Positions 1-11,774 are shown, numbered from the stretch's first letter. The stretch is DNA of 64,000 bases from Mycobacterium sp. DL99 (GCF_004762045.1 NZ_SJOM01000007.1:3833008-3897007), one strand, 5' to 3'. A program made the numbers and translations. Notes: generated from the sequence alone by a model not told the origin.

Positions 1-378
1 CGCCGCAAGGTCCTTGCGAACCAGGTTCGGAAACGACGTCGCGATCCGCTTGCCCGCCAGATCATTCGGGCTCCACTCCCGGCCGGCCGGAGCGGCGTAG
101 CGGAAGGTGGAGCCACCGAAGCCCAGCGACAGGCGCTCCCGCACCGGGGCGTCGGAATCGGCGGCCAGGTCCCGTCCGGTGATGCCCAGGTCGAGCTGAC
201 CCGAACCCACGTAGATCGCGATGTCCTTGGGCCGCAGAAAGAAGAACTCGACGTTGTTGACCGGATCGACGACCGTCAGATCCTTGGGGTCACGACGGCG
301 CCGGTACCCGGCCTCGGCGAGGATCTCGCCGGCCGCTTCGCTGAGCGAGCCCTTGTTGGGCACCGCGACGCGCAACAT
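1..378 (-). CDS. hisG: ATP phosphoribosyltransferase, N-terminal part (3' end outside window)
   Basis: First enzyme of histidine biosynthesis, joining ATP and PRPP in the cytosol. The window holds only about the first 126 codons; the frame runs open off the left edge. The start reads MLRVAVPNKGSLSEAAGEIL, the typical mycobacterial HisG start, and continues through a VVDPVNNVEFFFLRPKDI segment and GITGRDL, typical of the periplasmic-binding-protein-like catalytic fold. A GTG four codons upstream (390) is an alternative start. hisE ends only a few bases upstream on the same strand, so the two are co-transcribed and probably translationally coupled. Identification is firm; completeness and the C-terminal regulatory domain cannot be judged. 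Confidence 0.95.
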   Translation of the reverse strand, partial: MLRVAVPNKGSLSEAAGEILAEAGYRRRRDPKDLTVVDPVNNVEFFFLRPKDIAIYVGSGQLDLGITGRDLAADSDAPVRERLSLGFGGSTFRYAAPAGREWSPNDLAGKRIATSFPNLVRKDLAA

Positions 379-393
379 CTGATCGGCCACGGC

Positions 394-675
394 TCACAAC
401 TTCCGGTAGACGTCGTCGAGGGTCAGGCCCCGGCAGATCAGCAGCACCTGGGTCCAGTACAGCAACTGGCTGACCTCCTCGGCGAGCGACTCGTCGCTCT
501 CGTGCTCGGCGGCCAGCCACACCTCGCCGGCCTCCTCCAGGATCTTCTTGCCGAGCCCATGGACGCCGGCGTCAAGTGCGGCGACCGTGCCGCTACCGGC
601 AGGTCTGGTGCGCGCTTTGTCGCTGAGTTCGGCAAACAGGGCCTCGAAGGTCTTCACAGGCATGAATTGTTTCAT
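394..675 (-). CDS. hisE: phosphoribosyl-ATP pyrophosphatase HisE
   Basis: Second step of histidine biosynthesis: hydrolyses phosphoribosyl-ATP to phosphoribosyl-AMP and PPi. The 93-residue protein carries the MazG-like alpha-helical signature: KTFEALFAEL, then GKKILEEAGEVWLAAEHE with the acidic metal-binding residues, then SQLLYWTQVL and a DDVYRKL end as in mycobacterial HisE. I start it at the ATG giving MKQFMPVKTF; a longer frame to 705 adds a non-conserved MHPTNRPPPS leader, and an internal ATG at 663 is also possible. None has a strong Shine-Dalgarno, and the divergent gene begins only 37 bp away, so a short or leaderless message is plausible. It precedes hisG directly. Confidence 0.95.
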   Translation of the reverse strand: MKQFMPVKTFEALFAELSDKARTRPAGSGTVAALDAGVHGLGKKILEEAGEVWLAAEHESDESLAEEVSQLLYWTQVLLICRGLTLDDVYRKL

Positions 676-712
676 GCTCGGTGGGGGTCGATTTGTGGGG
701 TGCAATAGAGAG

Positions 713-1189
713 GTGAGCGAACCAGTCGGCGACGAGCTGCGGACCTACACTGCCCGGGTCACGGCGATCCGCGCGATCCTGTCCAGATACCTGACGATGG
801 ATGGCCTGGTCCAGAACAATCGCCTGGCCAACCCGATCCTCCCGCTCGATTGCCTGTCCGCATCCTGGGGCTCCGACGCGGCCGCGTCCCCGATTCTCAC
901 CGTGTCGATCCACCCGGTCGACGACTTTGCCGCCGAGGTCGAGGAGTTGCGCGACGGCGCCGACCCCGCCCGAGGAACGTACGAGGTGCAACGCGACGAA
1001 CCCGACGAGTTCGCCCTGGTGCAGGTGCAATTGTCCAGCGTGTGGGTGGCCGTTGGGCGCTGCGAGGTCTATCTGGCCCACCGGGACATCTCGCCGGAGA
1101 AGCTGGTCGAGGCGGCCGTCGAGATCGCCCGCAACGTCGGCTGCGCGCCGTATGCCGACGACTACCGGCCTCCGCCGGACCACCGCTAG
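713..1189 (+). CDS. conserved hypothetical protein, about 158 aa
   Basis: I do not recognise a named family. It is an acidic soluble protein (VSEPVGDELRTYTARVTAI start) with no signal peptide, membrane segment or cysteine cluster. Features seen are an N-terminal helical stretch, a middle with alternating hydrophobics around VSIHPVDDFAAEVEELRDG, and a C-terminal helix LVEAAVEIARNVGCAPY. It starts at a GTG preceded by AGAGAG, divergent from hisE, and ends convergent with the sugar permease; the two stop codons share bases in a CTAG. Codon usage looks normal for the genome, so I take it as a real gene. Function unknown. Confidence 0.75.
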   Translation: MSEPVGDELRTYTARVTAIRAILSRYLTMDGLVQNNRLANPILPLDCLSASWGSDAAASPILTVSIHPVDDFAAEVEELRDGADPARGTYEVQRDEPDEFALVQVQLSSVWVAVGRCEVYLAHRDISPEKLVEAAVEIARNVGCAPYADDYRPPPDHR

Positions 1190-2661
1190 GCGCTCAACGC
1201 GTTTGCGTGCATGTCCTCGAGGTTCTTGCCCTTGGTCTCCTCGACCCAGCGCCAAACGAACACGAACGACAGCACCGCACACAGCGCATAGAACCCATAC
1301 GCCGCGCCCAACACATTGCGCAGTTCCGGGAACGTCACGGTGATCAGCCAGTTCGCCGCCCACTGGCCGGCGGCGGCCAGGCCCAGCGCGGCCGCCCGGA
1401 TGCGGTTGGGGAACATCTCGCCGAGCAGGACCCACACCACCGGGCCCCACGACATGCCGAAGGCCACCACGAACAAGTTCGCCGCGACCAGGGCGACCGG
1501 GCCGGTGATCCCGCCGAGGAACGGCTGCGACTCCATCAGACCGGTCGAAGTGTTGAGCACCTCGTGCGTTTTGGCGGTACCGAAGATCACGGCCATGGTG
1601 CCCAAGGTCAGCGCCATGCCCACCGAGCCGATCAGCAGCAGCGGCTTGCGGCCGACCCGGTCGATCAAGGCGATGGCGATCAACGTCGTCAGGATGTTGG
1701 TCACCGAGGTGATCACGGTGATGATGAACGACGCGCTCTCGTCGAATCCGACGGCCTGCCACAACACATTCGAGTAGTAGAAGATCACGTTGATGCCGAC
1801 GAACTGCTGAAAGACCGACAGCCCGAGGCCCACCCACACGATGCCGTAGACGCCGCCCGCCGGCTTACGCAGATCACGCCAGGCCGGCGGCTTCTCCTGT
1901 TGGAGGGTGTCCTGGATGCGGCCCAGGGTGATCTCCAGGTTCTTCTCCCCCAGCAGCCGCGAGAGCACCTTGCGGGCCTCGGGAATGCGGTGTGTGGCAA
2001 CCAGATACCGGGGTGATTCGGGAATCGTGAAAGTCAGCAGGCCGTACACCACGGCGGGAACCGTCATCAACAGGAACATCCACCGCCACGCCTCCATACC
2101 CAGCCACAGTTCCTTGGTGGCGTCCCCGGCGATGTGCGCCAGCAGCGCGTCGATGCTCAGGGACAGGAAGATGCCGGTGACGATCGCCAACTGCTGAAGG
2201 GACCCCAGCCGGCCGCGGATCCCCGGCGGCGAGGTTTCGGCGATGTAGGCCGGGGCAATGACCGAGGCGATACCGACACCGATTCCGCCGACGATACGAA
2301 AGAACACCACTACCCAGACGCTGGGCGCCAGCCCGGTGCCGATGGCACTGATGAAGAAGAACACCGCGGCGATCTTCATCACCGCGATCCGGCCGATCCG
2401 GTCGGCGATCCGGCCCGCCGACAGCGCACCGACGGCCGCCCCCAGCAGCGCCGAGGCCACCGCGAAGCCCAGGATCTTGTTGTCGATGACGAAATGCTTC
2501 TGCACGGCGTCCACCGCGCCATTGATCACCGCGCTGTCATAGCCGAACAACAACCCGCCGAGTGCGGCGACCGCGGCGATACGGACGGCACTGCGTCCGG
2601 ACGAGTAGTAGTCGTCGTCGTGGACCGAAGGTGTGCCGTCACTCACCGGACCGTGTGACAT
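1186..2661 (-). CDS. glcP: MFS sugar permease, sugar porter family (GlcP-like)
   Basis: Proton-coupled hexose transporter of the major facilitator superfamily with about 12 membrane helices in 491 aa. Sugar-porter signatures are visible: GGLLFGYDSAVINGAV in helix 1, RIADRIGRI after helix 2, PESPRYLV after helix 6, the QQFVGINVIFYY helix-7 motif used for sugar binding, DRVGRKPLL, and a C-terminal EETKGKNLEDM. The start is the ATG giving MSHGPVSDGT, because GGAGAGGA sits about 7 bases upstream; longer starts to 2703 lack this. The position next to hisE matches the glucose permease gene glcP of M. smegmatis as I recall it, so glucose is the likely substrate (inference). Its stop overlaps the convergent gene. 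Confidence 0.85.
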   Translation of the reverse strand: MSHGPVSDGTPSVHDDDYYSSGRSAVRIAAVAALGGLLFGYDSAVINGAVDAVQKHFVIDNKILGFAVASALLGAAVGALSAGRIADRIGRIAVMKIAAVFFFISAIGTGLAPSVWVVVFFRIVGGIGVGIASVIAPAYIAETSPPGIRGRLGSLQQLAIVTGIFLSLSIDALLAHIAGDATKELWLGMEAWRWMFLLMTVPAVVYGLLTFTIPESPRYLVATHRIPEARKVLSRLLGEKNLEITLGRIQDTLQQEKPPAWRDLRKPAGGVYGIVWVGLGLSVFQQFVGINVIFYYSNVLWQAVGFDESASFIITVITSVTNILTTLIAIALIDRVGRKPLLLIGSVGMALTLGTMAVIFGTAKTHEVLNTSTGLMESQPFLGGITGPVALVAANLFVVAFGMSWGPVVWVLLGEMFPNRIRAAALGLAAAGQWAANWLITVTFPELRNVLGAAYGFYALCAVLSFVFVWRWVEETKGKNLEDMHANALSA

Positions 2662-2759
2662 GCCGTGTCCTCTCCGCGCCATTGCGTGACCGAACATCAT
2701 CACCTTGACACAGAGAGCCCGCAGCTAGGGCCATATCCGGCAGCTGAATTCGATGCGCC

Positions 2760-3452
2760 TCAGGCGCCGCGCACGCCCGGCCCGGCAGCCAGTTCGGCGT
2801 GGATTGTCCGCAGGTCGGAGACATCGAGCGCGCCGAGCGTTTGGACATGCCGGCGCCCAGCGCCCGCGGGAACCTCGACATCGTTGGGCACCACCAGCAC
2901 CGGGCAGCCCGCGGCCTCTGCCGATGTTGTCCCGGTGACTGAATCCTCGACCGCCAGACAGGATGCGGCGGAGACGCCGAGAAGATCCGCCGCCCGCAGA
3001 TACGGGTCGGGCGACGGCTTGCCGCTCGCGACCTCATCACCGCAGACGGTCACCGAAAAGTAGTGGCGGCCAATGCTGTTCAACGCGCGTTCGGCGAGAT
3101 CCCGGCGGGTGTTGGTGACCAGCGCCATGGGGACCCGGGCCGCGGTGAGAGCGTCGAGCATCTCCTGGGCACCCGGCCGCCACGGCAGGCCCTGCTCGAA
3201 CAACTCGCCGGTGTAGTCGTGCAACCAATCGGCCGATTCGGCCATGGCGCCAGGGTCAGGTTCCAGCCCCAGATCGTCATAGACGATTCGCATCACGCTC
3301 TCGGCAGAGCCGCCGACCGTCGATTCCCGTACCTCCGCGGTCAGCACCCCGCCCATCCGCGCATACAGGGCCTGCATGGCGATGTCCCACAGCTTTTCGG
3401 AGTCGACGAGCGTGCCGTCCATGTCCCACAGCACCGCCTGCATGACAGCCAT
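2760..3452 (-). CDS. HAD-family phosphatase, beta-phosphoglucomutase-like
   Basis: Cytosolic haloacid-dehalogenase-type hydrolase of 230 aa. Motif I DMDGTLVDS holds the nucleophile Asp and the acid/base Asp; motif II is the Thr of MALVTNTRRD; the motif III Lys is in ASGKPSPDPYL; motif IV is AVEDSVTG. The helical cap inserted after motif I fits the subfamily of phosphoglycolate phosphatases and beta-phosphoglucomutases, but the substrate cannot be read from sequence. ATG codons at 3452 (MAVMQAVLWD) and 3443 are both possible. It lies upstream of glcP on the same strand, about 100 bp apart, so a role in sugar-phosphate turnover is possible but only inferred. It diverges from the NmrA-like gene. 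Confidence 0.85.
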   Translation of the reverse strand: MAVMQAVLWDMDGTLVDSEKLWDIAMQALYARMGGVLTAEVRESTVGGSAESVMRIVYDDLGLEPDPGAMAESADWLHDYTGELFEQGLPWRPGAQEMLDALTAARVPMALVTNTRRDLAERALNSIGRHYFSVTVCGDEVASGKPSPDPYLRAADLLGVSAASCLAVEDSVTGTTSAEAAGCPVLVVPNDVEVPAGAGRRHVQTLGALDVSDLRTIHAELAAGPGVRGA

Positions 3453-3488
3453 TCTGGCATTGTCCGACCCCGTCGCTAGCGTGGGAGC

Positions 3489-4286
3489 ATGACGATATTG
3501 GTGACGGGAGCCACAGGGAACATCGGCAGGCGCGTCGTGGATCATCTGATCACGTTGGGCGCCCACGACATCCGCGCACTGACCACAAATCCGGCGAAGG
3601 CGGCGCTGCCGGAATCTGTGACAGCAATCACCGGCTTCCTGGGTAGGCCGGAGACGCTGCCGGCTGCCTTCGAAGGCGTCGAACGCGTTTACCTGGCCCC
3701 GTTCCCGGCCACCGTCGGGCCCACACTCGAGCTGATGGTGCGGGCGGGTGTGCAACACGTGGTGGCACTGTCCGGCGGTGCACACTGGGCCGAACACGCC
3801 GATGCGGTCGCCGCCTCGGGACTGGCGCACACCCAGCTCGGGCCCGGCGAGTTCTGCGAGAACTTCGCGATGTGGGCCCCGCAGATCAAGACCGGTACGG
3901 TCCGTGACATCAATCCGGATTACGTCGAATCACCGGTATCCATGGACGACATCGCCCGGGTCGCGGCGCATCTGTTGACGGCACCGGCGGACGCCCATCC
4001 CGGCGCGATGTACGAACTCACCGGTCCGGTCGCATTGTGCCGCGGCGACATCGCCCGCCAGATCGGAGCGGGGCTCGGCCAATCAGTCGAGGTGCAGCGG
4101 TGCGGCCGGGCCGAGGCCGAAGAATTGCTGCGCCCTGTCATGGGCGACGGCGCGCAGTGGTACCTCGACCTTTTCGAGGGCGATCCGCAACCCCAGGCCG
4201 CCAACGACAACGTCGAACGGCTCACGGGCACACCGGCCGAATCGATGGCGCAGTGGGCGGCCCGGAATCGGGACCTGTTCGGCTAG
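3489..4286 (+). CDS. NmrA-like NAD(P)-binding protein
   Basis: Atypical short-chain dehydrogenase fold of 265 aa. The N-terminus MTILVTGATGNIGRRV holds the Rossmann dinucleotide motif GxxGxxG (residues 7-13). The usual catalytic YxxxK is not evident, which is normal for the NmrA/SDRa subgroup that includes redox sensors and quinone reductases. The C-terminal half (MYELTGPVAL) has the typical ergot/NmrA layout. The ATG is preceded by GGGAG. It is divergent from the HAD gene with a 36-bp gap and convergent with metH across a strong hairpin. Substrate or regulatory partner unknown. Confidence 0.8.
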   Translation: MTILVTGATGNIGRRVVDHLITLGAHDIRALTTNPAKAALPESVTAITGFLGRPETLPAAFEGVERVYLAPFPATVGPTLELMVRAGVQHVVALSGGAHWAEHADAVAASGLAHTQLGPGEFCENFAMWAPQIKTGTVRDINPDYVESPVSMDDIARVAAHLLTAPADAHPGAMYELTGPVALCRGDIARQIGAGLGQSVEVQRCGRAEAEELLRPVMGDGAQWYLDLFEGDPQPQAANDNVERLTGTPAESMAQWAARNRDLFG

Positions 4287-4293
4287 CCGCCAG

Positions 4294-4330
4294 ACCGGGT
4301 GCGTCCGTGAACCGTTCGGGCGCACCCGGT
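4294..4330. terminator. bidirectional terminator-like hairpin between convergent genes
   Basis: ACCGGGTGCG (4294-4303) is perfectly complementary to CGCACCCGGT (4321-4330) with a 17-nt loop, placed between the stops of the NmrA-like gene and metH. There is no long U tract on either side, as is common in mycobacteria. The part from 4314 to 4328 recurs at 14454-14468. Confidence 0.6.
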
Positions 4331-4340
4331 TTCGGCGTGC

Positions 4341-8081
<3,741 letters not shown>

Positions 8082-8088
8082 GTGCACT

Positions 8089-8105
8089 CCTTCCATAACG
8101 GAAGG
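8089..8105 (-). promoter_or_regulatory. Shine-Dalgarno-sequestering hairpin of the metH leader
   Basis: On the minus strand CCTTCC (8105-8100) can pair perfectly with GGAAGG (8094-8089) over a 5-nt loop. The second arm contains most of the metH Shine-Dalgarno (AAGGAG, 8092-8087). The first arm shares CCT with the 3' strand of the riboswitch closing helix (ACGCCT, 8108-8103), so helix P1 and this hairpin are mutually exclusive. That is the layout expected of a translational on-switch. Confidence 0.65.
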
Positions 8106-8173
8106 CGTCCTTGACTCTGCCGAGCGTGGCGGATACGGGCAGGAACCCGGAACCGTTGCAACGCCTCTCGACC
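8102..8173 (-). promoter_or_regulatory. probable S-adenosylhomocysteine (SAH) riboswitch aptamer
   Basis: Read on the minus strand. Closing helix P1 pairs AGGCGT (8166-8161) with ACGCCT (8108-8103). GTTGCAA follows the 5' strand, as in the family's GCUGCAA. A two-part stem pairs CGG/CCG (8155-8153 with 8132-8130) and CGGG/CCCG (8149-8146 with 8139-8136). ACGCTCGG resembles the conserved AGGCUCGG, and its CTCG (8124-8121) can form a pseudoknot with CGAG (8170-8167) just 5' of P1. GTCAAGGACGCC resembles the UCAAACGGCGC end. The SAH family is known upstream of metH and ahcY, mainly in Proteobacteria. Match made by eye; a covariance search against the family model would decide. Confidence 0.7.
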
Positions 8174-8189
8174 AGAAGAGTCTACGTCG

Positions 8190-8427
8190 TCATCCGACAG
8201 ACGTTTGGACGCCCAACCCGTCGCCACGATCGACCCCCACCCGCGTGGCGATCGCGGTGCCCTTGATTGACAGCTCACCGATCTTGTCAGCAATGTCGTA
8301 GGCACCAGGGTTAACCAGATTGCAGCCGAACGTATTTCACCTCGACCGCGCCGCGGCCTGCCACTACGCGCTTCGACCGGGTGTCGAGCGGGTCGGTGCC
8401 GTAGGCAGATTTGTCAGCGACAGTCAC
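8190..8427 (-). pseudogene. decayed remnant of an M. tuberculosis-type metH (5' part)
   Basis: From GTG 8427 the minus strand reads VTVADKSAYGTDPLDTRSKR then VVAGRGAV, which lines up with the start of M. tuberculosis MetH (MTAADKHLYDTDLLDVLSQR). About 60 codons are then missing. In another frame, from 8336, it reads NTFGCNLVNPGAYDIADKIG and ELSIKGTAIATRV, matching the family's NTFGCNLSNLGDYDIADRI. It stops at TGA 8192-8190, just before the riboswitch of the intact metH. The first frame alone would be a 38-codon ORF ending at 8311. I read this as a dead copy with an internal deletion and frameshift, left where the ancestral metH started. It fills most of the 8082-8528 non-coding stretch; a metH promoter may also lie in or near it. 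Confidence 0.75.
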
Positions 8428-8528
8428 ATGAACAGGGTAGTCGGTCTATCAAACACCGCCTATCGGCGCGGCGGCGACCCACGTGCACAACGGGCTCATC
8501 GGCACCCGACAAGGCTTACCCTCTAGGT

Positions 8529-9407
8529 GTGACACCGTCGTATCCGAACGCCGGCCGGAGTTTGAACCTGCCCGAACTGAAGGACGCCACGATCGTGGCC
8601 GCCTTCGAGGGCTGGAATGACGCCGGCGACGCGGCCAGTGACGCGCTGGACCACCTGGATGCGATCTGGGAGGCCCAGCCGATCGTCGAGATCGACGACG
8701 AGTCGTACTACGACTATCAGGTGAACCGACCGGTGATCCGCCAGGTCGACGGCGTCACGCGGGAGCTGGTCTGGCCGTCGATGCGGATCTCGCACTGCCG
8801 TCCCCCGGGCAGCAACCATGACGTGGTGTTGATGCACGGCGTCGAACCCAACATGCGCTGGCGCACCTTCTGCGCCGAGTTGCTGGCCATCGCCGACAAA
8901 CTCAACGTGCAGACCGTGGTGATCCTGGGCGCGCTACTGGCCGACACCCCGCACACCCGGCCCGTGCCGGTGTCGGGCTCGGCCTATTCAGCCGAGTCGG
9001 CCAAATTCTTCGGCCTGGAAGAGACCCGCTACGAAGGCCCGACCGGGATCGCCGGGGTGTTCCAGGACGCCTGCGTGCAGGCCGGTATCCCGGCAGTGAC
9101 TTTCTGGGCCGCGGTGCCGCACTACGTGTCGCAGCCGCCCAGCCCCAAGGCGACCGTGGCCCTGCTGCGCCGGGTCGAGGACGTGCTGGACGTCGAGGTA
9201 CCACTCGCCGACCTGCCCGCCGCCGCCGAGGAATGGGAACAGGCCGTCACCGAGATGACCGCCGAAGACGAGGAGATCGCGGAGTACGTCGCCTCGTTGG
9301 AACAGCGCGGCGACGCCGAGGTCGACATGCACGAGGTGCTCGGCAAGATCGACGGCGACGCGCTGGCGGCCGAGTTTGAGCGCTACCTGCGGCGCAGAGG
9401 CCGCTGA
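8529..9407 (+). CDS. PAC2-family protein (Rv2125 ortholog)
   Basis: Protein of 292 aa with the PAC2 fold, named for a eukaryotic proteasome-assembly chaperone. The conserved actinobacterial core is visible: VAAFEGWNDAGDAAS near the N-terminus, EIDDESYYDYQVNRPV, VVLMHGVEPNMRW, and VVILGALLADTPHTRPVPV. An acidic helical tail follows. GTG start; a gap of just over 100 bp separates it from the divergent metH relic. The actinobacterial members are conserved but their biochemical role is not settled; a link to the proteasome is only suggested by the family name. Position next to metH matches M. tuberculosis, which anchors the locus. Confidence 0.85.
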   Translation: MTPSYPNAGRSLNLPELKDATIVAAFEGWNDAGDAASDALDHLDAIWEAQPIVEIDDESYYDYQVNRPVIRQVDGVTRELVWPSMRISHCRPPGSNHDVVLMHGVEPNMRWRTFCAELLAIADKLNVQTVVILGALLADTPHTRPVPVSGSAYSAESAKFFGLEETRYEGPTGIAGVFQDACVQAGIPAVTFWAAVPHYVSQPPSPKATVALLRRVEDVLDVEVPLADLPAAAEEWEQAVTEMTAEDEEIAEYVASLEQRGDAEVDMHEVLGKIDGDALAAEFERYLRRRGR

Positions 9408-9420
9408 ACTTCCCGGCTCA

Positions 9421-9483
9421 CGCCGAGTGGCCACCTAGTGCACGGAAACTGCCGGATCACGTGTCATAACTGGCCGCTCGGCG
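9421..9483. terminator. long inverted repeat between convergent genes
   Basis: CGCCGAGTGGCC (9421-9432) and GGCCGCTCGGCG (9472-9483) are complementary except for one position, with a 39-base loop, between the PAC2 gene and the convergent dehydrogenase. Possible bidirectional terminator; the long loop makes this uncertain. Confidence 0.35.
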
Positions 9484-9492
9484 TTGAAACCG

Positions 9493-10383
9493 CTAAGTCT
9501 CCGGCTTCTCCAGGGCCTCGATGCGGGCACTCGTCGAGCGGCCGAGTGCGGCTGCCTCCGCGTCGAGTTTCGGCAGCAGTGTCGGGGTGAACTTGAGGAT
9601 GTCGCGCTCTGCCAGCGGCGTGGTGACGAACGGCCGGATCCAGCGGAACACCCCGACCCACTCCGGGCTGTAGATGCGATTCTTGCGTCCCTCGATGCCC
9701 TTGACGAAGGCGGCGCCACAGGCGTCGACCGTGGTGGTCCGGTTCAGCGGCGGCGGCAGCTTGGACAGCATCTCCCGGAACGCCGACAGGTCCGACTTGG
9801 CGTCCTGCACCAGCGGGGTGTCGATCCAGCTCATGTGCGCCGAGCCGACGTCGACGCCGAGGTGGGCCACCTCCAGGCGCAGCGTGTTGGCGAAGTACTC
9901 GGCGCCGGCCTTGGAGGCGTGGTAGGCGGCCAGCCCGGGTGCCGAGGTGAATGCCGCGAGGGAGGACACCACCAGCACGTACCCGCGCCGCTTGACGACT
10001 GCCGGCAGGGTGGCGCGCACGGTGTTGAATACCCCGACGACGTTGATGTCGACGACCCGCTTGAACGCCTCGGGATCCACCTGCATGACCGAACCGAAGC
10101 TGGCGATGCCCGCGTTGGCCATCACGATGTCGATGCCGCCGAACCGCTCGACGGCCGCATCGGCGGCCTTCTGCATGGCGGCCAGATCGCGCACGTCGGC
10201 CAGCGCGGTCAGCACGTGCTCCTCGCCGAGTTCGGCGGCCAGCGCACTCAACGGCGCCTCATCGAGGTCGGTGAGCACCAGTTTGGCGCCCCTGCGCCGC
10301 AGCCTGCGGGCCACCTCGGCGCCGATGCCGCGTGCACCGCCGGTGATGAAGACGACTTTGTCAGATGAAGATGTGGTTGCCAT
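9493..10383 (-). CDS. short-chain dehydrogenase/reductase (Rv2129c-like)
   Basis: Classical SDR of 296 aa. The N-terminal VVFITGGARGIGAEVAR carries the TGxxxGIG cofactor motif; LTDLDEAPL ends strand 2 with an Asp suggesting NAD preference; NAG is present as VMANAGIASFG; the catalytic Ser lies in VVSSLAAF and the Tyr/Lys in YHASKAGAEYF. C-terminal residues 240-296 form an extension seen in longer SDRs. Substrate unknown. I use the ATG at 10383 (MATTSSSDKV); it lies inside the last 23 bases of mshC, so translation is probably coupled to mshC. In M. tuberculosis the homologue also follows mshC. Confidence 0.88.
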   Translation of the reverse strand: MATTSSSDKVVFITGGARGIGAEVARRLRRRGAKLVLTDLDEAPLSALAAELGEEHVLTALADVRDLAAMQKAADAAVERFGGIDIVMANAGIASFGSVMQVDPEAFKRVVDINVVGVFNTVRATLPAVVKRRGYVLVVSSLAAFTSAPGLAAYHASKAGAEYFANTLRLEVAHLGVDVGSAHMSWIDTPLVQDAKSDLSAFREMLSKLPPPLNRTTTVDACGAAFVKGIEGRKNRIYSPEWVGVFRWIRPFVTTPLAERDILKFTPTLLPKLDAEAAALGRSTSARIEALEKPET

Positions 10384-11647
10384 CACCGTCAACATACCGT
10401 CGCGGGTACCCGAGTTCTATACCCAACAGTGCGTCGACGGCAGTTGCCACGGTGCGCGGCGCCTCCCGGTCATGACCAAGGTATGACACCGCATCCTTCG
10501 ACCAAGCATCCAGCGCCGCAAGGGCTTTCGGCGTGTCGAGATCGTCGGCGAGGTACTGCCGAACGCGGGCCACTACGTCGGTCGCATCCGGACCGGCGGG
10601 CATCGTGGTCGCAACGCGCCACAGCTCCAGCCGGTCCTCGGCCTCGGCAAGCACCTCATCGCTCCAGGACCGGTCGCTGCGGTAGTGCCCGGCAAACAGC
10701 CCGAGCCGCACGGCCGACGGATCCACGCCCTGGGCGCGCAGCCGCGACACCAGCACCAGGTTGCCCCGGCTCTTGCTCATCTTGTGCCCGTCCCAGCCGA
10801 TCATGCCCGCGTGCACGTAATGGCGGGCGAAACGCCGCTCCCCCGTGACGGATTCGGCATGCGCGGCGGAGAACTCGTGGTGCGGGAAGATCAGATCGCT
10901 GCCGCCACCCTGGATGTCCAGGCCCGAGCCGATGCGGGTCAGCGCGATCGCCGAGCACTCGACATGCCAGCCGGGCCGGCCCGCCCCGAAGGGCGAGGGC
11001 CAGCTGGGCTCACCGGGCCGCTGAGCCCGCCACAGCAGGGCGTCGAGTTCGTCACCCTTGCCGGCGCGGTCCGGGTCACCGCCTCGCTCGCCGAACAGCC
11101 GCAGCATGGTGTCGCGGTCATAGCCCGACTCGTAGCCGAACTGCACCGTGGCGTCGGCTCGGTAGTACACGTCGGGATACTCGGCGTCGTCGACGACGTA
11201 GGCCGCACCCGAGGCAAGCATCTTCTCCACCAACTCGACCACCTCGGAGATGGTCTCGGTGGCGGCCACGTAGTCCTGCGGGGGCAGCACCCGCAGGGCC
11301 GTCATGTCCTCGCGGAACAGTTGGGTTTCGCGGTCACCGAGGTCCCGCCAGTCGATGCCGTCGCGGTCGGCCCGCTCGAACAGCGGATCATCCACATCGG
11401 TGACGTTCTGCACGTAGTGCACAGTGTGCCCGGCGTCCAGCCACAGCCGGTGCACCAGATCGAAAGTCAGGTAGGTCGCGGCGTGGCCCAGATGGGTGGC
11501 GTCATAGGGGGTGATGCCGCACACGTACATGGTGGCCGTCGGTCCCGGCGTGACCGGACGTACCTGCCGGTCGGCGCTGTCGTACAGCCGCAGTTGCGGA
11601 CCACGCCCTTCCAGCACCGGAATTGACGGTGCCGACCACGATTGCAT
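10361..11647 (-). CDS. mshC: cysteine:1D-myo-inosityl 2-amino-2-deoxy-alpha-D-glucopyranoside ligase
   Basis: ATP-dependent ligase of mycothiol biosynthesis, joining L-cysteine to GlcN-Ins in the cytosol; mycothiol is the main actinobacterial thiol. The 428-aa protein is related to cysteinyl-tRNA synthetase: the HIGH-type motif is THLGHAAT after MYVCGITPYD (zinc Cys), the second zinc site is in GWHVECSAIA, and the KMSKS loop is GHKMSKSRGN. The DDLDTPKALAAL helix follows. N-terminus MQSWSAPSIPVLEGRGPQLR matches M. tuberculosis MshC. It is about 14 residues longer than that protein at the C-terminus, and this tail overlaps the downstream SDR start. Confidence 0.96.
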   Translation of the reverse strand: MQSWSAPSIPVLEGRGPQLRLYDSADRQVRPVTPGPTATMYVCGITPYDATHLGHAATYLTFDLVHRLWLDAGHTVHYVQNVTDVDDPLFERADRDGIDWRDLGDRETQLFREDMTALRVLPPQDYVAATETISEVVELVEKMLASGAAYVVDDAEYPDVYYRADATVQFGYESGYDRDTMLRLFGERGGDPDRAGKGDELDALLWRAQRPGEPSWPSPFGAGRPGWHVECSAIALTRIGSGLDIQGGGSDLIFPHHEFSAAHAESVTGERRFARHYVHAGMIGWDGHKMSKSRGNLVLVSRLRAQGVDPSAVRLGLFAGHYRSDRSWSDEVLAEAEDRLELWRVATTMPAGPDATDVVARVRQYLADDLDTPKALAALDAWSKDAVSYLGHDREAPRTVATAVDALLGIELGYPRRYVDGDGNHIFI

Positions 11648-11774
11648 GGCTTCGACTCTAAGGTGCTCGCTCAGGACGGCCTCCCGCCGGTCGGTCCCAC
11701 ACAGTTCAGCAAGTCAGACAACGCCGCCGACGGTTTCATTCCCGCATCCCGCCTCGGCCGGCACCGGAGAACTC

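Noticed and set aside
8311..8427. A 38-codon minus-strand small ORF upstream of metH
   Set aside because: Its sequence matches the first residues of M. tuberculosis MetH and runs into a frameshift, so it is better read as part of a pseudogene than as a small-protein gene.
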